Shown here: positions 1 to 8,830 of the stretch, one piece after another
Position numbering within the stretch: the stretch's first letter is position 1
Layout: every line of letters starts with the position of its first letter
Position numbers and translations under genes: made by a program
Source of the DNA: Labia minor
Lineage: Eukaryota; Arthropoda; Insecta; Dermaptera; Spongiphoridae
Direction: 5' to 3'
DNA length: 64,000 bases
NCBI GenBank assembly: GCA_963082975.1
Contig: OY720344.1
Coordinates: 75,008,053-75,072,052 of the forward strand
Notes under the pieces: model-generated
The model's input: only the letters and a program-made list of their open reading frames with translations
Database searches by the model: none
Told to the model about the DNA's origin: nothing

Positions 1-300
1 AAATAACTAAGAAATCAGAGGTGGAGGGGATAAGGAAGAGAGGTGGGAGTGTGTGTGAGCGGCAGACAGAGATTGCTGACCAACATGTTGAGATGGTTAG
101 CCTTTTGAGCGGTTAGTGAATTTTATAAAATAAAGGGTGAAATATTAAAACTGGATGCATCCGGAATTTGTAATAATAGTAAGTGATCACTTAGATTTGT
201 TTATAATTTATTTTGTAATTACCTTTATAATATTAATTTTTTTCTCTTTTCTTTCTTTGATAAAAATAACCTAATTTATTTTTTTTTTACCTCTATTTTT
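1..300. other. Gene-free flank
   Basis: No open frame, repeat or RNA gene recognised. The first 120 bases are purine-rich and less AT-biased than the rest; the remainder is T-rich. It lies outside the left sub-terminal repeat of the Z element that follows. Confidence 0.5.
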
Positions 301-422
301 TTACTTTCCCGCATACATCGTATAAGGGAAGTATTGGAATCGTCAAAAATTTCGACTTCGAGATTTCGATAGATCTTGACGTTTTAGACCTCCCTGAGTC
401 GGAAAATACCATTTTTCGAATT

Positions 423-453
423 ATGTCTGTGTGTGTGTATGTATGTATGTATG

Positions 454-484
<31 letters not shown>
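423..484 (+). repeat. TG then TATG microsatellite
   Basis: Short TG run followed by about a dozen TATG tetranucleotides, inside element Z. It produces a spurious Val/Cys/Tyr/Met-rich frame that is not a gene. Confidence 0.95.
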
Positions 485-780
485 TGTCTGTAAGCAAATT
501 TACTCAAAAACTAATCAAGAAAGGACTTCGAAATTTGGTACACCGATATTATTCACAGTTTGTAGATTTCTATCAAAATTTCGTCAAAATCGGTTAACCG
601 GAAGTGGTACTTTACCTACAATGGTTGCGTTTACCTTTCAAGTAAAGTACCAGTTTGCTTCGAGATATTTGCTTCATATTTTGTATATAGATTTAAAAAT
701 ATGATAAAAATTCAGATACCAAATTTCATCATGATCTGACTACCGGAAGTGACATTTTACCTATACAAGTAGCGTTTCCT

Positions 781-1250
781 GGGAGGTATTGTTTTCATAC
801 CAAATTTCACCTGTGGATATTTTTAGGTACATATCTCCACGAATCATGCATTTTCTTAACAGAAAAAAGTATTTTTAGCATTATGTCTGTCCGTCCGTCC
901 GCTGTGTGTCCGTAGAGATGTGTACAGCTTGAACGGCTCAACGGATTTTGATGAAATTTGGTATATTTACTTAATGCATCAGTATGATGAATGGATCAAC
1001 TTTTGGTGCAAATCCGGAAACCGGAAGTGAGGAGGTGAAGGGTAATTTTCATATCAAATTTCACGTGAAGGCATATCTCCACGTGTTATGCACTTTGTAT
1101 TGGTTTTATCCTCGAGAAAATTCATCTTCATTAGTTTTTTTTTAATTTAAAATGATATGACGTCACCCAGCACGTCACAGCCAGCCCTAATATATTATAA
1201 ATAAAATAAAATTAAAAATATTTATATTATATTCATATCTGTTTTTTTTT
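781..1250 (+). repeat. Family A-like segment inside element Z
   Basis: From GGGAGGTATTGTTTTCA onward this matches the body of family A (compare 7453-8076 in reverse): the sensitive-to-drift module 'gatgaaatttggtatattta', the ccggaaaccggaagt block and the gacgtcac block. The usual ACCGACCGACG start is absent. Either a truncated family A copy inserted into Z, or Z and A exchanged sequence. Z sequence resumes after about 1250. Confidence 0.6.
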
Positions 1251-1365
1251 TACATTTAAAATATCAGTTAACCGGAAGTAGCACTTTATTACATTCTAAA
1301 TATTCATTCACAACTCTTTATACCTATTTATATGCGGGAAAGTCTAGGGGAGGACACTCCCGCTT

Positions 1366-1600
1366 ATTGTATATTATATAAATATTATAAATAATATAAT
1401 ATATATATATTGTTTTTTTTATTGTTAAATTACTTTTTTTTTTTTTGTTTGTTCATGAAGATATCATATTCTTTTGCTTTTCTATTTTTGTAAATATATA
1501 AATCTTTAAAAAAAATGAATAATAATATATTTTGTTTTGTTTTTTTTGTTGATTGTTTAATTACTTTTTTTTTTTATAAAAGCAGTATCTTAAGTGTACG
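1366..1600. other. AT-rich spacer
   Basis: Runs of T and AT dinucleotides between the Z element and the Gypsy relic. Nothing else seen. Confidence 0.6.
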
Positions 1601-1688
1601 TTCACCTCTCTTCTCTTTCGAACACTCAAGCCCTTGAACCATAACTGTCAGTATTAAAAGCGGGAGGGGGGAAACGCGATACCACAAA

Positions 1689-1706
1689 TGGTGTCAGGTG
1701 TGGGGT
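1689..1706 (+). other. Putative primer binding site
   Basis: TGGTGTCAGGTGTGGGGT begins two bases after CCACA, with the TGG start expected opposite the CCA end of a tRNA. Such TGGTGTCAG sites are common in invertebrate Gypsy elements. Which tRNA primes was not determined. Confidence 0.55.
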
Positions 1707-1859
1707 CATTGATGCTTGCTCGACTTTAGTTGAAAGCATCACACACGATATTTAAGATTATAATAATTTTATTCTCACATGTATCTGTTATGTTAATTAT
1801 TCGTTTTCTTTTTATATAATATTTTTTTATTTCTATTTGTAGTATAATTTAAGTGTTAT

Positions 1860-2129
1860 ATGAACAAATATGCATACCTAAGTAAAAGCAATTTGAACCG
1901 TCTAATAAGCCTGGAGGAACAACGAGGTACACAAATATCGATAACTCCCAACTATACGTTAAGTCAGCAATTAGAAAATTGGGATGGGAAGGGGGATATC
2001 AGAAATTTTTTGCAACAGTTAAAAGATATGGCCACTTTAGGAAATTGGACAGAAGAAGGGGCGAAAATTATTTTGAAGCAAAAATTGCAGGGTATATTTG
2101 GAAACCCTTTCACCCGACATAACTTATAA
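1860..2129 (+). pseudogene. Gag-like fragment of the Gypsy element
   Basis: An 89-codon frame with an ATG about 150 bases downstream of the primer-binding-like site. The sequence around LENWDGKGDIRNFLQQL looks like the start of a retrotransposon capsid domain, but it is too short to be a full gag (normally several hundred residues). No zinc knuckle is visible. The frame breaks after 2129; coding-like sequence seems to continue in other frames toward 2250, suggesting indels. Function if intact would be capsid assembly around element RNA. Assignment rests mainly on position ahead of the RT region. Confidence 0.55.
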
Positions 2130-2252
2130 GGATTTAGTAAAATCTTTAAGAGAAAATATGATCACTTTGCTGAGAAAAGGAAAAATAATCTAAAACGACA
2201 TGAACAAGGGATAGCTAAAAGTGATTTTAGAAATAATCCCAAAATTGTTGAG

Positions 2253-2852
2253 ATGAGAAAAGAAAAAAATAACGTGACCGTCGGTAACAACTCTAAACTC
2301 TCTCGGGGAGGTGGTCAAAAACAAATCATCTTCAAGAAGGTGAGAAGCAAATTAGAGAGCGTTGATAATTGCGTTGAGGTGCAAAAGAAAGACATCGAGT
2401 ATATTGACAGAAAGATATATTGTAATCAAAATACAGTAATACCAGCATGGTCGGAAATGGTAGTCTGGGGAAAACTAGACGAAGTTCCTCAAACAAAGGA
2501 GTTAATACTCGAGCCTGTAACAGTTCCTTATCCAACACTACGAGTCGGTCGAACCTATGTGCGGGCTATAGAAGACCTTGTCCCAGTTAGAGTGGTCAAT
2601 TTGTCCGGAGCTAATGTCCGGATAGATAGGAAACAATGTTTAGTCTTAGCAAGCCAAGTTGAATTAAATCCAATAGAATTAAATAAGAAAATGTGGACGT
2701 CATCAATAACTAAAGATATGTCTGCGACCATAGATTCAAAAATTGAACATTTATCTCCAGAATGTCGAAAAGAGATAAGAAAACTTTTAACAGAATACCA
2801 TTCACTGATATACGAAGAAGGTAAAACTGGATTAGGTTGTGCAGCGGGTTGA
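2253..2852 (+). pseudogene. Gypsy Pol fragment: protease-RT linker and RT N-terminus
   Basis: A 199-codon frame. No aspartic-protease D-S/T-G motif is visible, so the protease core is missing or decayed. The middle (VPVRVVNLSGANVRI) resembles the conserved linker downstream of protease in Ty3/Gypsy Pol. The end (HLSPECRKEIRKLLTEY) matches the entry into the reverse transcriptase. The frame terminates at a TGA at about 2850. RT homology continues directly in another frame (the THQIVTSKCEAPIY segment), so a small indel disrupted it. The copy is non-functional. Confidence 0.8.
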
Positions 2853-3541
2853 CTCATCAGATAGTAACTAGCAAATGTGAGGCACCTATATACAAAAGAC
2901 CGTATCGTGTACCGCATTCGCTAAGACCGGAGATGGAAAGACAAATTACTCTTCTGCTGAAGGAGGGAGTAATTTCAGAATCACACTCACCTTAGTCGGC
3001 ACCTGTGATCTTAGTTCCAAAGGAGAGTTCAGATGGAAGTTTAAAGTATCGCTTCTGCACAGACTTTCGAGCTTTAAATAAAATCACAAAAATACCGGTC
3101 TACCCTATCCCTAATATCACAGAGATCCTTGAATCTCTGGGAAAGGCGCAGATTTTTACCACCTTAGATTTAGCCAGTGGATACCATCAAATTCGTATGC
3201 ATCCAACAGTTAAAGAAATGGGAGCCTTCTCTACCTTCTTAGGTCATTTTGAATATGAAAGAATGCCATTCAGGCTGGCAGGTGCTCCGGCCACCTTCCA
3301 GAGATTAATGGACCGTGTGCTCGCAGGGATAAAAGGGGTTGAATGTTTTGTATATCTAGATGATGTTATCATTTTCAGGGCTACCTTTGAAGAACACATC
3401 AGCCGGTTGAGAAACGTATTTAAATGCTTGAGTGAGGCCTCCTTGAAAATTAAATTAGAAAAGTGTCAGTTACAGGTTACATATTTAGGACATATGGTAG
3501 GAAAAGATGGAGTGAAACCCGATCCCAAAACCGTCGAAGTG
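2853..3541 (+). pseudogene. Ty3/Gypsy reverse transcriptase core, disrupted
   Basis: Polymerises DNA on the element RNA when intact. After the shift at about 2850 the frame carries YKRPYRVPHSLRPEM and LLKEGVISESHSP, then a TAG where the family usually has Trp (followed by SAPVILVPK). From 3005 it is open through the palm: FCTDFRALN, TTLDLASGYHQIRM, AGAPATFQRLMD and the catalytic FVYLDDVII. It stops being RT-like at GVKPDPKTVEV, where sequence switches to family Y at about 3541. One frameshift and one nonsense codon are visible; thumb, RNase H and integrase are absent. Confidence 0.93.
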
Positions 3542-3900
3542 GGTCATTACTTACAACGTTTTGATTTTTTTTCCTCTAAAGTGACCGTAAAAATAAAGAT
3601 ATTTGTTTGATAATTTTTCACATGATTAAGAATTGTATAAAACTGCTATATATAGAATTTCAGCTTGATTGAATCGCTGAAAGTACCAGAATTAATTTTT
3701 TAACACTGCAAATCTCACGCGCCAACACGTGCCATGGTGCCATCAATAAAAACCCAAACATGCGCTGGTTTAATATTTATTATTTATAATTTATAATTAA
3801 TTTAATTTAATTTAAATATAATATGTTATTTAATCCAATTCAAATTGCGAGATATTCGAGTGGAGACACTCCAGCTTTAAAATGTTTTTTAAAAAAATAT
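3542..3900 (+). mobile_element. Family Y Helentron-like fragment
   Basis: Starts mid-element where RT homology ends. Shares long stretches with 41400-41758: the 'gtaaaaataaaga' block, 'ttcagcttgattgaatcgct', the acacgtg block, then an AT-rich tail, GCGAGATATTCGAG and the stem-loop TGGAG-ACA-CTCCA followed by GCTT. Its 5' half is missing. Confidence 0.75.
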
Positions 3901-3918
3901 TATATATACCATTTTGAA

Positions 3919-4206
3919 ATTTAATCAAAGAAATTCAAAATACATACCTGTGGCAAGAAATTTTTTTCCCAGATTCTTCTTCACCTAGCTGTCTTTTACT
4001 TTTATTTTTTTTTCCTCGTCGGTTCGTGTATCCATATGCAGAACATGCCATGATAAAATTATTTTTAAAAACAAAAATAAAATAACTATCTATAACCTAA
4101 ACCCAGGTGTAAACCTAACCTGGTCTTAGAATTCAGTTAGAATCTAATAAAAAATAATTTAATATTATTTAATACAAATTAAATTATTAAAAACTATTTC
4201 TAATTA
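3919..4206 (-). repeat. Left arm of 288-bp inverted repeat
   Basis: Reverse complement of 6313-6599 with few differences. The arms would meet at CTATTTCTAATTAGAAATAG, a perfect palindrome, if the 2.1 kb between them were removed. Each arm carries the THAP-like mini-frame described separately. Confidence 0.85.
3935..4051 (-). pseudogene. THAP-like first-exon fragment, left arm copy
   Basis: 38-codon frame starting MACSAYGYTNRRGKK and ending near KKISCHR. THAP zinc-finger proteins typically begin with C-S-A-x-G-C-x-N-R and continue to an I-S-F-H-R-F-P segment, so this looks like the N-terminal part of a THAP finger. The second zinc Cys position reads Tyr. The 'CACAG then GTATGT' junction after the KISCH codons looks like a 5' splice site, so this would be a first exon whose downstream exons are absent. 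THAP domains occur in P-element-type transposases and in host regulators; which one cannot be told. Confidence 0.45.
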
Positions 4207-4445
4207 TCTATATATATATAAGGCAATGTCTGTGTGTGTGTGTGTCTGTCAAATACTCAAAAACTACCCGTCCCATTACGGTGAAACTTTCAGGGATTGT
4301 TGTGGGCATCCCAGGGAAGGTTTTAGTGTAGTTAAATCCAAAATTAATTTATCCAAAATTAATTTAATTAGTAATATTTTGGTAAAAGTCTGTAGTGTCA
4401 CAAAACTATCGACAGATGGCGCTACATATTTTATATTCAGAATGT
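4207..4445 (+). mobile_element. Helitron 5' end, family B
   Basis: TCTATATATATATAAGGCAA starts at TC directly after an A (4206), as expected for a Helitron inserted between A and T. A TG/TCTG tract and the block ACTACCCGTCCCATTACGG follow. The same end is present in reverse at 49683-49920 and, degraded, at 63786-63960. It lies precisely at the centre of the THAP inverted repeat. The 3' end is not identified; it should lie before 6312. Confidence 0.65.
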
Positions 4446-5756
4446 AAGCTCATTTTAATCAGCCCTCACACTTAATTTGAATATTTATATATGAATGTGG
4501 CTTGGCTATGACTTTCTGGAATAATTAAAAAGATATGCTCTCTTGTTTTATGTCCTGCGTATCTGTGCAAAGAATTGTTAAGAACTAATCAAAAACTTTA
4601 TTTTTAGAGAAGATTTATCAAATCCTTAAAATAACTTGAATTTTGAGTCTTTCAAATAGAAAAAAAATTTCATTATCGTTTTCACTTTTCTTTAGGCTGA
4701 GGTAAGACAACGTTTCCACATTTTGAAACGTAATTGTTTTTTTCTGCTATTTAATCTATTTTCATGCTTTTTTTTTGTCATCAAACGAACTTTTGTTTGT
4801 TTTGAAAAAATACAGAGTCCTGTTATTAAATTCGTGACGGCATCCAATCGGAATCATCAGACACAAAGTTTTCTTTCGAAATCCGTATTTGCAGGTAATA
4901 TTTGCTAGTTAATTTCACATTTAATTAAATTCACTTTTTCTTCTTTTAATTTTTTTTTGTTTTTGTTTTTTCCTTACAAAGAAAGAGATAATATAATGTA
5001 TCCAAATTTCAAAATAGAATGAATAGAAAAAGGAAAAAAAACAACAAAAAGACAGAGAAAGAGAATTTGAGACGAGTGGGAGAAACCAGTCTTGCAAATG
5101 ATTAGATTAAAAGAAATTACAATTCTTTTTTTTTTTATTTTATCGTTTTAATTTGACAAAAGGAAAAATTCTAAAATCTGCTTCCATATTCAATAAGTTA
5201 ATAAGGATAAAAGGGGTTGACTACTCTTTTTGTATTATTCTATTAATAAATGTAAAAAAGACAATCGGTTCTAATTAATAGCTTCATAAAGAAATATAAA
5301 TTAAAATATAGAATATATGTATATTAAATATTGATTAATATAAATACAGGCACATTTGAGTTTACAATTCGTTTAATAATTTAATGAATCATTTAAAAAT
5401 ATATTTTTTAAAATACATATAGACTAAACTTAGCTAAACATTCATGATAAATATATGATTAAATGAACTCTTTTTAACTTTTTTAAAAATAAAATAATTC
5501 TAGACTTTTTCAAACATTAATTTATTAATTTTAAGATACAAATTATTTTTAAATAAACTCTAGTAAATATTTTTATTATATAGATATATTATATATTTAT
5601 AAACAGAATTTAATAACATATAATTAACTTTTTATACATATAGGTAATTATAAAATAGCCTTACTTTTTAATAATATCAAGATATCAGTTATTTGTATAT
5701 TAAAACTTCGCAGTATTTTCCGATAATCAGTAAATTTTCAACACTTTGAATTATTC
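4446..5756. other. AT-rich, gene-free stretch
   Basis: Interior of the insertion between the THAP arms. Homopolymers and AT repeats; short frames (for example 4723-4908) are Phe/Leu-rich by composition and not supported as genes. Nothing else recognised. Confidence 0.5.
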
Positions 5757-6123
5757 ATTTAAAACAGAGGTTCCTAAAGTGGTCTATATCGACCACCAGG
5801 GGTCTATGACAACCTACAAGCGGTCTACGGCAGCGAATAAAAAAATTTGGGGGTCCATGAAATTAAAATGGGGGTCTACGATATTGAATCTCAAGCCTAT
5901 TTACTTGAATTATACTATCTTAAATTCAATAAGGCTCTAAAAAAAGGTAAATTGTTTTTCCGACATGGCTCTTAAAACATTTTGATTTTGGATTTTTCAA
6001 TAAGGCTCTAAAAAAAAGGTAAAATTTTTTTTATAAAAAATCAAATTAGAGGGTCTACCCAAAACCTGAAAACATGGCAAGAAGTCTACGTCATAAAAAA
6101 GTTTGGGAACCTATGATTTAAAA
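5757..6123. mobile_element. hAT-type MITE with 8-bp target duplication
   Basis: Element 5765-6115 (351 bp) flanked by ATTTAAAA at 5757-5764 and 6116-6123. Ends are imperfect inverted repeats: CAGAGGTTCCTAAAGTGG left and AAGTTTGGGAACCTATG right. The 8-bp duplication and CA(G/T)-RGGTTCC-AAA ends are typical of hAT transposons. Internally it has several 'ggtctacg/gggtctatga' motifs and no transposase. Confidence 0.88.
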
Positions 6124-6312
6124 TATACAATATTGACCTCAGCTTGTAGGCAAAAACAATTTTGGATACCATTTGGGTAGCTTATGGTTGTGATAACTGA
6201 TTTGTTCTTAGAGAAAATTTAAAATTCCAACCGCGCGCGTGGGTTTTAAAAATTTAAAATCAGCCCCAGTTATTATTTCTTCTTTATTTTATAGTTTAGT
6301 TAATATATTTAA

Positions 6313-6599
6313 TAATTAGAAATAGTTTTTAATAATTTATTTGTATTTAATATTAAATTATTTTTTATTAGATTCTAACTGAATTCTAAGACCAGGTTAG
6401 GTTTACACCTGGGTTTAGGTTATAGATAGTTGTTATTTTATTTTTGTTTTTAAAAATAATTATCATGGCATGTTCTGCATGTGGATACATGAACCGACGT
6501 GGAAATAAAAATAAAAGTAAAAGACAGCTAGGTGAAGAAGAATCTGGGAAAAAAATTTCTTGCCACAGGGGTATGTATTTTGAATTTCTTTGATTAAAT
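6313..6599 (+). repeat. Right arm of 288-bp inverted repeat
   Basis: Partner of 3919-4206 on the opposite strand. Contains a short TTAGG-like stretch (aggttaggttt, gggtttaggtt) just upstream of the THAP-like ATG; two or three units only, so not telomeric. Confidence 0.85.
6465..6593 (+). pseudogene. THAP-like first-exon fragment, right arm copy
   Basis: 42-codon frame from ATG to TGA, MACSACGYMNRRGNK ... KKISCHRG. It is the inverted twin of 3935-4051, with substitutions and one extra G before GTATGT that changes the exon-end phase. As in the other copy, Tyr occupies the expected second zinc Cys. No further THAP residues (C-x2-H, P, AVPTIF) follow within the arm, so it cannot encode a folded finger alone. 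Confidence 0.45.
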
Positions 6600-7452
6600 C
6601 TCATTGTCTCTCCTGAGATAACTCAGTAACTTTCCTTTTCCAACATACTGTTGTTTTACCGTTCCAGATAAACAGTGCTTTCTCCTATAGGTATATATCT
6701 CAGATTGAAGACAACAAAAGACAACATATTTGTTACAATTTAACATTTTGGGTGGTTGAGTTTAATTTAAAAAAATATTTTTACTACCCGGTATTAGTTT
6801 AGGATATTTATTCATAATTTGAAATATACGAATATTAAATTTATTACAAACACTATTTACATATTTCTATGTCTATATACATTCTAATGAAAAAAGAAAA
6901 TATAGAATATTCTATTTTAAATAAAATTATTTATTTGAAATTGAACATACAAAACTAACTATTAAATATACACTTTTAGTAAACAATTAAAAGAAAAGTA
7001 TTTCAAATCAAATAGAGCAAAAAATTTATAAAATATTATTTATGGATTTATTTAACAGCTTTTTATACTTATGTTTAATCATTTTTAATAGTACCATTAG
7101 AAAAAACATTTTATAAATAGAAATAAAAATATAATTATTATAGTGATTAAAAATTCCTCTTTTAATGTTATAAATTAATTTGAATTATTTTCAAAATGAA
7201 AACGAACTCAATATTTATCAGTGAGATGGCGTGAATGAAAATTAAAATACTAAAGTCAAATAATTGCTAATTACATTACAATTAATTAATTATAATTTAA
7301 TTATCTTCCTTCTATACCTTCTAGGGATCCAAAGAGATATCTATAAAAAATTTTCAAAGTCATCTCACTTTAAAGTTGATGAAAAATTGATTTCAATTTG
7401 TCATAAGAGCGAACAGACAGACATGAAGCTAAGTTGATAATTACATTATAAA
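6600..7452. other. AT-rich, gene-free stretch
   Basis: No repeat family or frame recognised. Poly-A/T rich with 'aattaattaattataatttaatta' type runs near 7280. Confidence 0.6.
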
Positions 7453-8076
7453 TAAGTTGACCTGTGGCCAGGTCCGAACCGACCGACGGTTTGAAATAAA
7501 TTAATTTCCAGGTACAGAAACAAATTCAAATAATTTTAATATATCTATTAATGTAACAAAAAACAGATAGGCATATAACATAAATATTTTTAATTTTATT
7601 TTATTTATAATATATATGTAAGACCAGGCTGTGACGTCATGAATGTCTGGATGACGTCATATAATTTTAAATCAAGAAAAAACTAATAAATATGATTTTT
7701 CCGAGGATAAAACCAATACAAAGTGAATGATTCGTGATGATATATAAAAAATCTCCTCATGTGAAATTTGGTGTGAAATAACCCTTCCCTTTCTATCGTC
7801 GATCGCTAATACTACCACTTCCGGTTTCCGGATTTGCACCAAAAGTTGATCCATTCATCCCACTGATGCATTAAGTAAATATACCAAATTTCATCAAAAT
7901 CCGTTGAGCCGTTCAGGCTGTACACATCTATACGGACGGACGGACAGACAGACATCATGCTAAAAATACTTTTTTCTGTTAAGAAAATGCATGATTCGTG
8001 GAGATATGTAAAAATCTCCACATGTGAAATTTGGTGTGAAAACAATACCTCCCTTACTATCGTCGGTCGGTAAAAA
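7453..8076 (-). mobile_element. Family A Helentron-like element, near full length
   Basis: Read on the minus strand it begins TTTTTACCGACCGACGATAG and ends with CGTCGGTCGGT, the hairpin GACCTG-GCCA-CAGGTC and AACTTAT. ACCGACCGACG / CGTCGGTCGGT is an exact sub-terminal inverted repeat. Interior: two similar halves each with a 'gtgaaatttggtgtgaaaa' block, a GACGGACA-type tract, and a block reading tttcatcaaaatccgttgag. It encodes no protein. All copies begin with T's and end before a T, consistent with T/T insertion. Confidence 0.8.
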
Positions 8077-8345
8077 GGTTATTAATAATAAACAATATTA
8101 TTAATTAATGTCGTTAATAACGAATATACATATATGTATTTATATAAAATATTAAACTAATTGTTCATTCATCTAATTTAACTCTTCTCGATATCAGGTT
8201 TTCTCTTAAAGAAATTAGTAATTGGCAAGTGTATTTGACGACTTTTTAGCGAGTAGTTGTAATGAAAATTGCAATAAAAATGAAAAACTCTTCATCAGTA
8301 TGGGTTTCTTTTACAATTTTTTTCTAATTTTATACACATTGAACT

Positions 8346-8830
8346 ATGTTCTTGAATATCTTCTATGACAGAATATTAGGAATAAATACACAGAAAGGAA
8401 TCATCCTCGTGGCATACGCGAATGATCTTGCTGTTGTAGTCTATGCAAAAGTAAAAACTTCATTAGAAGAAAAAATAAAAAATGTAGTTATACAAGTGAT
8501 TACAGAATTAAAATCAATGGGTTTAAAACTTTCATTAACAAAACAAAAATGGTATTATTAGCAGGATGAAGAAAGGTGCCTCATCTTGAGATCTTGAGGT
8601 ACCAAAATAAAAAAAAACTCAAAAAATCTTCATAGATAAAAATATACGTATGACTACTCATGTCACTAATAAATGTAATATAGCTAACAAGACGATGAAA
8701 AAACTGCAAGGATTACAGTATTGAGAAAATGGAGAAAAGACATGAAATCTGTTTTTTTTTGTGTGTTCTATATGGTGTGGCGTGTTGTGACGTGAAAGAA
8801 TGGAAACCAACTTATAGCTCAGGTCTAAAA
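8346..8830 (+). pseudogene. R1/Jockey-like LINE reverse transcriptase relic
   Basis: A 71-codon frame (8346-8561) contains LNIFYDRILG, then IILVAYANDLAVVVYA and a region ending SMGLKLSLTKQK. This is the palm motif C region of R1-clade LINE RTs (usually AYADDLA), with the second catalytic-context Asp replaced by Asn. Related sequence continues in broken frames to about 8830 (TTHVTNKCNIANKTMKKLQ segment). 5' truncated and decayed. Confidence 0.8.

Larger units (their letters stand above)
300..1365 (+). mobile_element. Helentron-like non-autonomous element, family Z
   Basis: ACTTTCCCGCATA at 303-315 is matched exactly and in reverse by TATGCGGGAAAGT at 1331-1343. A 5-bp stem-loop (GGGAG, loop GACA, CTCCC, 1348-1361) follows the right copy and the element stops at GCTT. 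Sub-terminal inverted repeats plus a 3' stem-loop are the plan of DINE-1/Helentron-associated elements. The interior has a tetranucleotide microsatellite and two copies of an 'aaatcggttaaccggaagt' module. It encodes nothing. Class is inferred from architecture; boundaries are good to a few bases on the right and less certain on the left. Confidence 0.65.
1600..3541 (+). mobile_element. Ty3/Gypsy-type LTR retrotransposon, decayed and 3'-truncated
   Basis: Order: primer-binding-site-like sequence (1689-1706), a gag-like frame, a protease-RT linker frame and the RT core, all on the plus strand. The RT reading is broken by a frameshift and a stop and ends abruptly at about 3541, where family Y begins. 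RNase H, integrase and the 3' LTR are missing. The pyrimidine-rich stretch 1600-1688 may be the end of the 5' LTR but I found no second copy to prove it. Confidence 0.8.

Noticed and set aside
423..704. 93-codon frame with repeated Met-Tyr-Val-Cys
   Set aside because: It is the TATG microsatellite plus transposon sequence read through; no protein signal.
6400..6430. Telomeric TTAGG repeats
   Set aside because: Only two or three imperfect units in an inverted-repeat arm.
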